DNA of 64,000 nt from Anthoceros angustus. Taxonomy: Eukaryota; Streptophyta; Anthocerotopsida; Anthocerotales; Anthocerotaceae. The stretch lies in NCBI GenBank assembly GCA_010909165.1, contig VJWM01000197.1, positions 1 through 64,000 of the forward strand, read 5' to 3'. Numbering within the stretch: the stretch's first letter is position 1; every line of letters begins with the position of its first letter. Positions 44,852 to 57,952 of the stretch are shown here, one piece after another. A program made the position numbers and the translations under genes. The notes below the pieces were generated by a model. The model did not search any database. It had not been told where the DNA came from and worked only from the letters and a program-made list of their open reading frames with translations.

Positions 44852-46448
44852 CCTTAATAAGTTGGCAGGGTTTTTGTGAGAAACCAGCGCACTGAGTCGA
44901 GGTAGGAGCCAAAACTGCGGCATTGTGTTGTCATGCTCTGTTCAGCGATGCGGGACAAGTAACTTTGCTGCTATCAATACTGAAGGTTGACGTGATTGGA
45001 AACGTTTCTCCTGAAACAGCGGGGGAGGCCAAATCGTTGGCTGCATCCATAGCAATGAGGTTGCCAGCCTCCGATGCCTATGGATTGTGCTTGCCATGTT
45101 TTAGACCTTCAAGCTGTAATATGTGCTCTTCTGGGCTGGGCTATCTGGGGTCAGGGAAAAGGGACAACTAGATGACAACCAACTTGACCTGGCGCGCATC
45201 AAAAAGGTTGAGTCAAGGGGTTGAGCCTCCACGGGCAAATTTTGCAAATTGCTAGATTGGGCTGACTCCAGCGACCCTGGGGTTCGTTATATTAGGTCTG
45301 ATGAGAAACATGCTTTCTGGCATAGTTTTCACGAAGAGCATGGTTTCCATGCTGCCCTAGTAGCATATGCGACCGGTGGGGAAACTAACGAGACCAATGC
45401 CAACATCCCATAAGTGGAAATGAGTGAGCAAGGTCTCATCAAGGAAATTTGGCACTGGAGTCTCAATTGCACAGCTTCGGTTCTCTGAGTCCGTGGTGGA
45501 ATGGAATACCATGTGGTTTATGTTGTGAGAGTGTAGACTGTCAGAAGCATCCTTCCCTGTTTTGACACTCTTCAATGTATGAATGCAACACCTTCATGAC
45601 AAATCATGCCTTGTTGAGATATCTCTAGGACTATGTCGAGCCTGGTGACATCGACGATATCTATCTGTCACCAAGCCAGAACTGCGACATGCCTGGAATG
45701 TGAAGTGAGGATTTCACACCCTGCTCAGCTGCCCAATCCGACTGGTAAGGTTGTTACTCCACTCACCCCAGTAAAGAGTTGAAACCATCTAAGCCAGACC
45801 CTAAAGTTCTGCATTGCTTCCACTGCGCCCTAAGTGCTGGCAGTTTTCAACTGATGAAGAAGGGCATTCCGAGGGCTGACTGGAGTCTCTTCATCTCTAA
45901 GGATCTTCAGCGTGAGATGAAGGATTCGGATGACAGCAGTGGGACGCAACACACAACAACTTCAACTCACTCAATCTTACTGACGTTGGAGTACGATTCA
46001 CTTGTGATTGGCGTGTTACTACGTAGACCGTAGACGTACTACCTGATCGTTTGCGTCCTTCTGTCCTTCTGTCCTTCCTCTCTGTCCTTCTCCCGAATCT
46101 CAAACGGCAGGCGACAATGGGTGCTGCACTGTCCTCTCTTGCCACAATCCCTTTGCCTTCCTCCTCCAAAGTTATGTAAAAGTCGGCAAATCACATGCTG
46201 CCTTCCTGTCCGGCACACCCGCAGGCCCAGGCCGGCACTTAGCTCGGCATCCTGCTCGTGGCATCGGTTCCTGCCATGACTCCATTCCTGTCCCAACACT
46301 TCAAATTCGGGCCTTCCTCTGCATTGCTCCCGGGTCTGTGCATTCTTGAGGACAAGTGCGAACTCCTGTTTTGCATTGCCAGCATTGTTTCAGAGGGAAC
46401 TATTACCAGACTCGAGCGCGGAGCTGCTGGTCTAACGTCCAGCAGAAA
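44852..46448. other. Unassigned spacer before the carboxypeptidase-like gene
   Basis: An 82-codon open frame (44923-45171) contains a plausible peptide (NVSPETAGEAKSLAASIAM) without an assigned family; it might be a further exon relic of the 44153-44851 sequence. A TCCTTCTGTCCTTC short repeat lies at about 46052-46090. The final 200 bases should hold the promoter of the next gene. Confidence 0.4.
45525..45870. repeat. Diverged direct repeat, right copy
   Basis: Partner of 43690-44130, with the same order of conserved blocks. The pair brackets the segment that served as donor for the insertion in G3. Confidence 0.7.
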
Positions 46449-48675
<2,227 letters not shown>

Positions 48676-49235
48676 AGAAGCAGTTCGTGCTCTTTGTTGC
48701 ACAATTAGATGTGAGACACTGCTGACATTCCAGCCACATCTGAATGAGCCCATAAGATTCCGAGCTCGCTGTTTCTGTACCAGTGTACAGTAGTTGCAAG
48801 CTTCCACAGACCCTGCAAGCTGGGAACCAGTATGCCTGACGTGTTGTGAATCTTTCACGCAAGCAGTCTTGTAATGAACTCTTCATTTTTGCAATCCAAA
48901 CAATGTTGCAAGTTTGAACCTTCGACGCGGATACCAAATTGCTTCAACAACACCAATTTAGCTGCCCACGTCAGGATGACCGAGGGGGTCTACAGCGCTT
49001 AAGAAGTTGTTGTTGTTGTTGTTGTCGGCAGGGGTCCAACACAATGAACAGCGAGGTCCAACACAATGGACTGAGGACTTGACATGCCCTGTGACAGCGG
49101 GGTCCAACGCAATGGGGTGTTTTCAATTCCGTGGATATGCCCTAACATCAATCGTCCTCATCTGAGCTGTTTTCAATTCCGTGAATATGCCCTAACATCA
49201 ATCCCGCCGGGACACATGGCTCCAACCCAATGGGC

Positions 49236-49340
49236 TTTTTTAGTTGTAGGAAGTGGGGGAGGTGACTGGTTTTTTTAGTTGTAGGAAGTGGGGGCGGTGG
49301 TTGGTTTTTTTAGTTGTAGGAAGTGGTGGAGGTGGTTGAA
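49236..49340. repeat. 35-bp tandem repeat, 3 copies
   Basis: TTTTTTAGTTGTAGGAAGTG repeats with a 35-bp period, and each copy ends in a G-rich GGTG(A/G)(C/T)TGG-type segment. Confidence 0.88.
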
Positions 49341-49406
49341 AACGAAAGCGGGAAAGTTTTCTTAGCTGGGGTGTTTTCAATTTCGTGAACATGTCATAGT
49401 ATCCAG

Positions 49407-49562
49407 GATAGATGATATGGAGTTGGGGAGTAACATGACACACTTGGCGGTGAGCATGAGAGGAAGAAAAGAGTTAGGAGAAGTGATAGATGATTTGCAG
49501 TTGGGGAGTAACATGACAGACTTGGCGGCGAGCATGAGAGGAAGAAAAGAGTTAGGAGAAGT
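49407..49562. repeat. 78-bp tandem duplication
   Basis: GATAGATGAT starts at 49407 and 49485, and the two 78-bp units differ at only a few positions. Both include GAGGAAGAAAAGAGTTAGGA. Confidence 0.92.
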
Positions 49563-49569
49563 CCCTGGT

Positions 49570-49800
49570 CATGTTTGAAATGCCATCCTTTGTTTTTAAG
49601 GGCTATAAAGTCCATGCATGAATCTCTCCGGGATGAATGACTTCAAGTCGAATAGAATTTCTTGAAATGCCACCCTTTTGTTTTTCAGGGCTATAAAGCC
49701 CATGCATGAATGTCTTCAGGATAGATAAAGATTTGCTTGAAGTGCCACCCCTTTGTGTTTAAGGGCAGCAAGGTCCATGCATAACTTAGAGCTAGATTGA
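49570..49800. repeat. Three imperfect copies of a 75-87-bp unit
   Basis: Units start at about 49577, 49664 and 49739 with GAA(A/G)TGCCA and contain TTTGT(T/G)TTT(A/C)AGGGC and CCATGCAT. They have diverged. Confidence 0.75.
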
Positions 49801-49979
49801 TTTGATTGAAGTGAATTGAGCTAAACATAATCCTCTTCATTCACGATGTACCAATCCAAAAATTATTTTATTTGGTTAGCCATTTGAAGTAAAATATTTT
49901 ATTAGATATATTATATATAATATAATATAATGATTATTTTGATTATTATATATTATATTTACAAATATACTGATATTAT

Positions 49980-50001
49980 ATGCGCCGGTATACCGGCGCA
50001 T
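49980..50001. repeat. Perfect 22-bp palindrome, GC-rich in AT-rich context
   Basis: The 22 bases are centred on GGTATACC and read identically on both strands (arm ATGCGCCGGTA). The surroundings for more than 100 bases each side are strongly AT-rich, so a GC-rich perfect palindrome stands out. Confidence 0.95.
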
Positions 50002-50918
50002 TAGCATTAGGTGCCTCAACAAAGACGATTGAAGATCATATAGGGATGAAAAGAGCTTGAAAAGTAACTAAAAATTAGATGAAGTAAAATTAAATATACT
50101 TCGATAGATATAGGTATTAAAAAATATAATATATCTTTGAGTCTCTGCATATTATTGATAGGTCCAGTGAGAACGAAAAGAGGATGGGGTCGGTATTTTA
50201 TCCTGGACTAGACGTGGCAAAACACCAGTGGCATGTACCGCGGAGAATCGATACCGCAACTGGACTACTATGGGCGAAACAAGGCGAAAACCGGGTGACC
50301 GGGGGCCGCTGTGACGGTAAAGCTCAAATCCGTGACCAGGGTGAAAAAGGTGTAGGCAGATTAAAAACGTCCCCAGAGAGCGAAGAACTTATATATGTAT
50401 TTGTGAGAGGAGAGGAAGAGGTAAATCAGGTTTTACACTACCACCCAGTGGTATCCTTGGTCTCATCTCATCTGACCCTGGCTGGCTCGCCTGTGCCTTT
50501 CTCTTCCTTTCCTTTCCGCAACGGAGGCCGGGGCTTCGAAGGCCAGCAGGCGGCAGGCAGCACGCACCAGAGAAAGACAGCCACGCCACACATCCTGGGG
50601 AGGCCAGTGGGGTGGCCATCCGGCAGGGAAGCTGCCAGGCAGGGGCCGTGCTGCGGCGGGAGAGGAGCGGCTTGGAACTGGCAACCGCGTGCATGAGCGG
50701 GCGGGGCCCTAGAGCGGACTGGACCCTAATCGGAAGGCGCAGGCAGCGGACAGGCGGGGAAGCGGGATCGCCGATTCTGGGCAGTGAGGTGCGGAGATCG
50801 GGTCGCGGCGGCAGCAGCAGCGGCGGCAGCCAGGGTTGCAGTCTTAGGTTGGAGGCGGAGCGGCAGCGGCAGCGGCAGCGGAGAGCGCAGATCAAGACCC
50901 CGGGGCCGAGCAGCTAGG

Positions 50919-52505
50919 ATGGTCGGAGGAGGAATCAAGAAGGACGATGGATTGCCGGCAATAAATAGCACGAACATCTTTGCCGCGCTCGAGAGCCGTC
51001 GTCGCAGGTCCAGCAAGAAAAAATCCGATAAGGACAAGAGCAGCTTGAAGAGCAAGGACGCCAAATCGGAGAAGAGGGAGGAGGAGCCGCAGCAAATCTG
51101 GGCCCCCTCTCCGCTCAACAACAAAGCTTGGGCGGATTGCGACGACGACGATGAGGACTATTACGCCACCACTGCACCGCCGCCAGTTGCTGCGTGGACG
51201 CCGGATCAGTCATCTGAAGTCGCCGCAGCTAACAGGGAGGGATTGAGTCAGGGCGAGGTAACTGTCTCATTCCTCTGCCTGCCGCGGCTCCGGGGGTTTG
51301 TTTTGCGTTCTCTGGGGTTTGTTTTGCTGCGGGGGTGTGTGTGTGCATGGTCCGGCTGATCCGCAGCCGCGTGGTCTGCCGTTGGCGTTTTGTGCCCCCT
51401 GTAGTTCGACACAGCTGTGCTGGGTGCCTCTTTTGCACGCGTGCCATGGCAACGTTTGTCGGCGGTGAAGCATGGGGATGTTGTTAGGTTATCAGGGTTT
51501 ATGCATCTTCTCGGTTCTGTTGTGTTCAGCTGCCTCGTTGATTTCGTTGACGGCCTCCTTGAATGATTGTGGACATCATGAGATGGTCGTCTCTACTTGC
51601 GGCTGCTGGAATCAGGGGACTGCAGACTAGACTGATGCTGTGTTTCTGTCCTCAGGAAACTGAAGGTGAGGAAGAGGGTGAAGAAGAGGTTGAGGACGAG
51701 GCAGAGGAGGAACCTGAGAATGACTCATCTCTGTCAGAGCCTTTGGATGGTGCGGCCTTCAAGGGCCCCAGTTTGTCAGCCCCCGTTTCGCGAGAACCAG
51801 AAAGGCAATTGTCTAAGAAGGAGCTTAAAAAGAAGGAGTTGGCTGAACTCGACGCTGTGCTCGCAGAGTTTGGAATCGCTGGTCCCAAACATGAGAATGG
51901 TACGGATTCGAGTGTTTATCTGTGGCCTTGGCTTTTCTTGCTTGTGTTGGAGAGACGTTTTACATCTTCTGTGCCTTGTTTTCCTGCCTGGGTTCTAGGA
52001 TGGGTTGCCGCATCTGTTCGTGGCTTACCTTGTCAGCTTATTTGGCCAATACTGTGCTAATTTGAGGTGGCAAATGATGTTTGTAGGGTCATTGCCACCT
52101 GTTGTGGATCATGTTGAAGCAAATGGAGACCATGAGGATACCAAGGGTGATGACGAGGGCAAGGGAGGTTTGCTTACAGAGTCCAAGAGCAGCAAACGGC
52201 GAAAGGCGAAGAAGGAGAAGTCGTTCAAGGAAAACAAGGATGGAGAGGTCCCCAGCACTCCTGATCCAGACGCAGGTGCAAAGGAGGAGGATGCAGGTGA
52301 AGACAGAGACACGAATTCAGTGCCTGCGGATCCGAAGGAAGCCCTCAAGAAGATGCTCTCCTCCGCCTCCCTCAAGAAGAAAAAGTCCATCAAGGAAAAC
52401 GACCCCGCCTCGAAGGCAGCAGCTGAAGCTGCAGCAAGGGCTGCCAAGCTGGCGTCGGCCAAGAAGAAGGAAAAGAACCACTACAACCAGCAGCCTGTGA
52501 GGTGA
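50919..52505 (+). CDS. Conserved charged plant protein, three exons, function unknown
   Basis: Exons 50919-51257, 51656-51899 and 52087-52505 join to 1002 nt, exactly 333 residues, through GT-AG introns of 398 and 187 bp. The N-terminus (MVGGGIKKDDG, STNIFAALESRRRRSSKKK) is basic. It is followed by WAPSPLNNKAWAD and an acidic DDDDEDYYATTAPP segment; exon 2 starts with an acidic Glu run and then ERQLSKKELKKKELAELDAVLAEFG. Exon 3 is Lys/Glu/Ala-rich with KSIKEND and a helical Ala/Lys tail. The composition suggests a disordered, possibly nuclear or RNA-associated protein; that is an inference. The short conserved blocks look like those of uncharacterised plant proteins I have met, but I cannot give a name. 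No domain with a known activity is seen. Confidence 0.85.
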
Positions 52506-53899
52506 ATTGTGTAGTAACTGTCATTGATAGACGCCCCAGAGCAGCAGGACATTTGAACTTACTAGGGAATCTATCTGTCTTGAGTGACAACGATGTAGGT
52601 TGCTCTGAGTTTTACTAGGTCGGCGTCAATCTTTGGTTGCCTCTCTGGCGTATGGTAGTAGAAAAAAAGGCTGTTTTCGGGGTGAAACAACCCTCCGCAG
52701 AGTGTTCAGTGCTGGAGGCCATGAATATGCATCTGGTTTTGGAACTGCTGGATATTGGGTAATCGAATTCCTTCATTTGATTCATCGCGGCCGTCATTCC
52801 ATAGGTCTGAACTTACTTATTATGTACCTCGTTGTATATGTCGGATTCGAAACGGAAGCGGTGCACTTTGCGCATCAACCCGAGTCTAGAGTGTCACGTA
52901 CGAATGAAGCATTCAACCGGATAGAAGTATGAGAAAATCTACCAAAACACGGTGACGCGCGTACGAATTACCCCGTCAACCTCCATGATAAGATAAGCAA
53001 CCCATGGATATTTGATAAAAGATCAATCAAGACACGATAAAGTTAACCCCAAAATGACCCGACAGTCTTTAATCAAGACTTTGGGATCTCACGAAAACAT
53101 AGTATCCCAGTAAATACAAGCATGCCAGGGAGCCTTCTTCCGCTTCCTGTTCTGCATTTACTAATCTAGAAAGCAAAAAATAATGGACCATTATAGCATA
53201 AGAATCTCGATAGGAACGTGGGAGCATCCGAAGGTAACTTTAAAGGCCTCGCGGTTTCTCTTGCGCGAGGCAAGAGCCCGACATACACTTTTCTCTCTCT
53301 CTATGGTATTTGGACAATGGTAGAGAGAAGGTGCTATTAATGCCACAGTAGAGCAGGCACATGGGAGGGTGCTATGTGGGTAGACCACGGACGCGTTTTG
53401 AGGCATATGTAGGTTTGGGCACGTGGCAATATAGTGATAGGCCATGGACTAATACGAAACATGTGTTTTCAATCGACCCAATTTTGTGAGGGATTTGCCG
53501 ATCAGAATGCCTCAACTCGGTCTAGGTTGAGATTTTCATAATTTGGTAAGGATGCTCCACTGGATGCAATGACTAGAATGGCATGTCAATGCCACACAAA
53601 CATACGAAATCGCTTTGGCAGAGGCCACAATCTCCAACATCCGCAGCATTGTGGCTTCTGTTGTGAGATATCTTTGTGGCTATGCGTGAAGCGGATACAT
53701 ACAATGCGCACACCATTGGAAAGCCCGTCCTTGCATGAGGCAAGCCTGATTTTGGCATATATTGAGCACGAGGTGTGAGCATGAAAAATAAAAGAGTGAA
53801 GCTCGTGAATTATTGAAAAAATAGGCTAGCAGGACCCGGTCATTCTGGGTTTAAAATGGTCCTCCACACCTTACAACGAAAGAATTCTAGTAAGATTGA
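52506..53899. other. Intergenic, no supported gene
   Basis: Begins with the 3' untranslated region of the preceding gene. Short open frames at 52633-52932 and 53191-53782 lack recognisable content. A TCTCTCTC tract lies at about 53290. Confidence 0.5.
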
Positions 53900-53999
53900 A
53901 TACTGAATATAGTAATTTTTATTAGATAAAAATATTAATAAACATATTTATTTATTCATATAGATTATATGTACCAGCAGTTCATACCAGAGAACCCCA

Positions 54000-54346
54000 T
54001 ATCCGACCCACTGAGCTTTTTATGTATAATGTAGATAAGTAAAGTTTTTTCTTTGTAAAATTATTTTATTCTTTTTTCACTTGTTCCCTTATGTTTTCCA
54101 TATATCCGACCCAGGAGATTTTTTTTTATATAATTTAGATAAGTAATTTTTTTTCTTCGTAAATCGTTTTAGTTTCATACTTTCATTCTTTTTGCATTTG
54201 TTCTCTTATGTTTTCCATGTATCCGACCCAAACGATTGTTTTTATCTAATTTACTTAAGTAAAGTTTTTTTTCTTTGTAAAACCATTTTCGTTTTACAGT
54301 TGTATTCGTTTTTCATTTTTTCCTTTAAGTTTTCTACATAGAGCAA
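54000..54346. repeat. Imperfect tandem repeat of about 115 bp, 3 copies
   Basis: TATCCGACCCA occurs at about 53999, 54102 and 54220. Each copy is followed by a T-rich stretch, ATTTA- or TGTAGATAAGTAA-like sequence, TTTCTTTGTAAA and a TTAAGTTTTC/TTATGTTTTCCA end. Part of the unit (TTATGTATAATGTAGATAAGTAA) recurs alone at about 54659. Confidence 0.8.
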
Positions 54347-54903
54347 GCTACACAGTGTTGACAAGATGGAATGGAATGGTTTAGAACTCTATATACACAT
54401 AAGGATGATTTATTGAGGTGAAAGAACGATGGAAAGAGACCATCTAGAAGGGGACAACAAATGGGGACCCAGGGGTCGGAGTGAAGAGGAGCAACTGAGC
54501 TCCCTACCTAAAGTGACCAACTACACCCACAATGTCATATGCAGGTAGAATAAACGGCCTGCAAACCACGGAGGAAGAGGAAAAGGCATCACCCACCGCC
54601 GCCTTATGGAGAATCGCCGTTGAGGCGCCTTGGTTGAAGAGCAATAGAAACCCAGCTTTTATGTATAATGTAGATAAGTAATTTTTATCATATTATAAAT
54701 ATGTGATGCTAATAAATACACATAATATACATCCATAAATTTTTATCATATGAAAGGTTAGTACGATTCGATTAATCAATATATAGTGAAAATAAAACTC
54801 TCATTTCATTATATATCTAATTTATTATTATTATTTATCATATTATAAATATCTAGCAATTAATAGTGCATCCTATATACCTTATATATAAGCAAAGCTC
54901 TCG

Positions 54904-54970
54904 TACCCTAATAGACAAGGCATCTAACTTGTAATCAAGTGCTTGAGAGTTCAAATCCCACTAGGAATGT
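54904..54970 (+). other. tRNA-like relic, possibly Thr(UGU)
   Basis: The segment has a tRNA-like order: a D-arm-like TAATAGACAAGGC, an anticodon-loop-like ACTTGTAATC with TGT at 54930-54932, and a T-arm GAGTTCAAATCCCA with a good B box. The anticodon and acceptor stems pair poorly, so this is at best a decayed or organellar-derived tRNA sequence. Confidence 0.35.
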
Positions 54971-55840
54971 GTATTATGTATATTGTACTCCGAAGTATAT
55001 ATCGCACCACACAAGTTTTCCAAGACTTGCATGGTACATATCTTATACAAAATTATTGGTATCTAGTATCATATAAATATGTGATGCTAATAAATACATA
55101 TATTAATAAATATTAGTAACAAACTATTTCAATAGAGATTATGCTCAATTGTCAGCATGTTGGTCTTTGTTAAATTATGGTCATGGTGTCTATATGTTGA
55201 TAGAAAATAACATGATAACTATTATAACTAGTAGTAGAAAATAGATAACAAACATAGTGAATATAATAGGATAAGGTGACTAGAAAATAAAGTGTCATTC
55301 GAATTTAGAGAGTCAGCATGGATCCTACAAGTCATATGTGTAAACATATATGATGAAAAAATATCTGAAGAGAATAGGTAGTTTTTTAATTTATATCTAA
55401 GGATCTCTCATTTCAATAGCAGTCTCAATTGACCCAGTCCATGAAAGGATAAACATTCGTATGTGAAAAGATAAAGTGAAATTTGAAGACTTTACGTAAG
55501 AAAGAGATAGAAAAAACCCATCTATCCTGAAAGAAAAAGGGGAACAACCCAACCAAGGGCACAGTGCTTACGTACTGAAGAGGACTAACTTCGCAAATCG
55601 CTCCCCTCATGTGTGTCTTCTTCATTCTCCATACCAAATGATAACAAGGACCGAACAATCAGAGAGACTTCGCCCTTTGCTTGCGCAATGCGGGCTCGGA
55701 CAGACTTTCACTCCACAAGCCCCGAAGGCCTTTGTCCAGATATCCCGCCTAGGACCTAGGGCCTAGGGCGGTGCATATCTGTGTTATGTAACTCACAGCG
55801 AAGCTTCCTATCTTGATGAGGCTGGGAGCCAGTGCAATGT

Positions 55841-56083
55841 AACACTTGTCTCAGTGCAGTGTAACAGTTGTCCCAGTGCAATGTCACGCTTGTCCCTTGG
55901 TGGATTAGCCTGTCAGGACATTACCGCGCTACCAAGCTCCTATGTGATTTTCCCTCATGCGCAAGGTGGCCTGCTACCGGATCCAAGCCCCGGTTCTGCT
56001 TGCTCCAGAGCTGCCGATGCGGGCTCACCTGCCTGGCCCGGGCCCAGGGTTTGCGGTTGCAGGCTCTGCAAACTGTGGGCAGC
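55841..56083. promoter_or_regulatory. 5' untranslated region/promoter of the GT90 gene
   Basis: The frame of the first exon is open upstream to 55868, but the codons there show no conserved content. Short GTGCA(G)TGTAACA repeats occur at about 55831-55890. No TATA box is assigned. Confidence 0.4.
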
Positions 56084-57952
56084 ATGGTGAAATCGGGCAG
56101 CTCGTCACCAGAGCTTCCATCCAGTACTAGTTTTGTGCGGCCCTTCCTCTTGTACATTGTTGCATTGGCAGGCGCCGTGGCCTGTTTGATGGTTGTGGCG
56201 CACCGGAGCTGCGCCTTCCAAAGACTTGCGCTGCTCGCGTCGGATGATGCAATCTCCGACCAGATCCAGTGTGTTGTTCTGCATCCCAGCTCCGTCCACT
56301 TGGGTGCTTTTGTTTCCATGCTGGTTGAATCCGGAGCCTGTTGCTCGGGCGCTCACACCGGGACGCTTGTGCGGCAGGTGTGGCTTCTTCTCTGGAAAGC
56401 GAACTGCCCACAGGGTAGAGAGCCACGGCGGTAGTGAGCAGTACGGTCCCCGGTATACGTATTCGGATCTGCTGTGGCACCGGGTGAACAGAACCTTGAT
56501 CCGGGCTGCGGATCGGGAGGAGCTCTCGGCAGCCAGCCCCCATTTCGATTTCTCGGACCTGAGGCTGCGGCTGGTGACGAAGCTGGTGAAGTACTACCTG
56601 GAGCCATGGCAGGCGGTGGCGGGGGTGACGTGGGGCTTTGGGGCACCTCGGAAGGCCTGGAAGGTGGCCAAGGTGAGAGAAGCTGCTGCCACCTCCAGTG
56701 TCATGTCCTGTTGCTTGCATGTGCGGGTGGTGGGTGGAGTTGTCTACTTCAGGTACGGGCAGGTGCTGAGCCTGCCATGGCGGCTCAACCGGGCCAACGA
56801 CTTCATCACCTTCCTGCAGCTCACCATCGACAAGTATGAGCTGAAGAGCTTGAAAGTGGAGTTCTTTTTCAATACCTGTGACCACCCTCTGGGATCCCGC
56901 ACAATGTTCCTCACCAGCACCCAGATTTCCAATTACCTCATTCTCAGCAACCATCTCACGGATGTGAACACGGATGTGCTGGTGCCGGATTTTCTGGACT
57001 GGGGGGATACTTACATGCCCACAGAGACAGAGCTTGCAAGCTCCCGGGAGAGGAGATGGGAGGAGAGGATGTCCAAGCTGGTGTTCAGGGGTGCCACCAC
57101 CAACTTCAACCTGCAATTTGAGAATTGGGGGAGCAACCCGCGGGTGAAGCTTCACAGAATGAGTGACGCTTTTCCCGACCTTCTGGATGCTCGCATTTCG
57201 AGATGGAGCCACACCATGCCCGGCAGTGTGTTCCGAATGAAGCGGGATTCTATTGATCTTGCTCCTCGGCTCAACTTCACGGAGAAGAGTGCCTTCAAGT
57301 ACGAGCTTATCATTGATGGAAGCCTGGGGACCACCCGATTGTGCGGAGTCCTGGCCACTGACAGGGTTGTTGTCCGCCAGAGCTCCCCTTTCTTCCAATT
57401 CTTCGACCCGCTGCTCCAACGGGGTCGGCATTTTGTGGAAGTGAAGCACAAGTGAGTAGACCACAAGCCTGGGCCAACAATTCCCCACCATCTGCTGGCC
57501 TCGCCGAACATCGATTATCTCACCTCTGGGTGTTTCCTTTCCACAGCTTGCAGGACCTGGTGCAAGCTGTTGAGTACATGCAGCAACATGACACAGAGAT
57601 GCAGCAGATGGTGAAAAATGCACGGGATGAGGTAGGGTGGATATGTACTCCAGAAGGCCGGATGCTGGCATTCGCGGTAGTGTTAGTCAAGTACCATAAC
57701 CTCCTGGAGGATGCGCATTTGGTGGAAAAGCCCAAGGCCGAGCACATGTGTCCGTGGGGGGGCGCAAGGAAAGTTTCCGTGTATACCAGGAATGAGCGGC
57801 CTGACTGCATGGACAAGGAGGAGAAACCGATTCTTGAGCAACCTGGATGTCCCACGGTCTGCTCTTTCTATGGGCTTCGGAAGAAAGACTGGTACTGGCT
57901 TTCCTCAAGGGATCTTGAGGGATGGCCAGCTGCTTGGAATATTTCCTCTTAA
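56084..57952 (+). CDS. GT90 (CAP10-domain) glycosyltransferase, type II membrane protein
   Basis: Likely Golgi or ER lumenal glycosyltransferase related to plant GT90 and animal O-glucosyltransferase (Rumi/KDELC) proteins; donor and acceptor are unknown. Exons 56084-56268, 56414-57451 and 57547-57952 join to 1629 nt, exactly 542 residues. Residues 21-40 are a membrane anchor (FLLYIVALAGAVACLMVVAH) after a short cytosolic tail. CAP10 features: FNTCDHP; VFRGATT near 284, the family W/FRG motif; KYELIIDG near 360; then TRLCGVLATDRVVVRQSSPF and FFDPLL. C-terminally there is the helical VEYMQQHDTEM block and a Cys-rich end (CPWGG, PDCMDKEE, PGCPTVCSF). The exon 1 boundary is less certain; the chosen 145-bp intron keeps the frame. 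A 514-codon antisense frame is only a shadow. Confidence 0.82.

Larger units (their letters stand above)
48676..50918. other. Repeat-rich spacer upstream of the conserved charged-protein gene
   Basis: No gene is supported. The interval has a (GTT)n run at about 49007-49024, two tandem arrays, three imperfect copies of a GGCTATAAAGTCCATGCATG block, and an AT-rich stretch around 49850-50150 with a GC-rich palindrome inside. From about 50440 the composition turns GC-rich, consistent with a 5' untranslated region of the gene at 50919. Confidence 0.5.
53900..55840. other. AT-rich intergenic region with repeats
   Basis: Strongly AT-rich with no coding signal. It contains a roughly 115-bp tandem array, repeated TATTATAAATATGTGATGC and AATAAATACA blocks (54690-55110) and a tRNA-like relic, listed separately. 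Confidence 0.6.

Noticed and set aside
44923-45171. Kinesin motor C-terminus
   Set aside because: NVSPETAG loosely recalls the kinesin NISP motif, but the surrounding residues do not match and no other motor motif is nearby.
56373-56413. Alternative short intron of about 33 bp in the GT90 gene
   Set aside because: It is too short for a plant intron and leads to a stop in the next exon. The 145-bp intron from 56269 keeps the frame.
56127-57671. 514-codon open frame on the minus strand
   Set aside because: It is antisense to the GT90 exons, whose plus-strand frame carries family motifs and correct splice joins. The minus-strand peptide has no recognisable domain.
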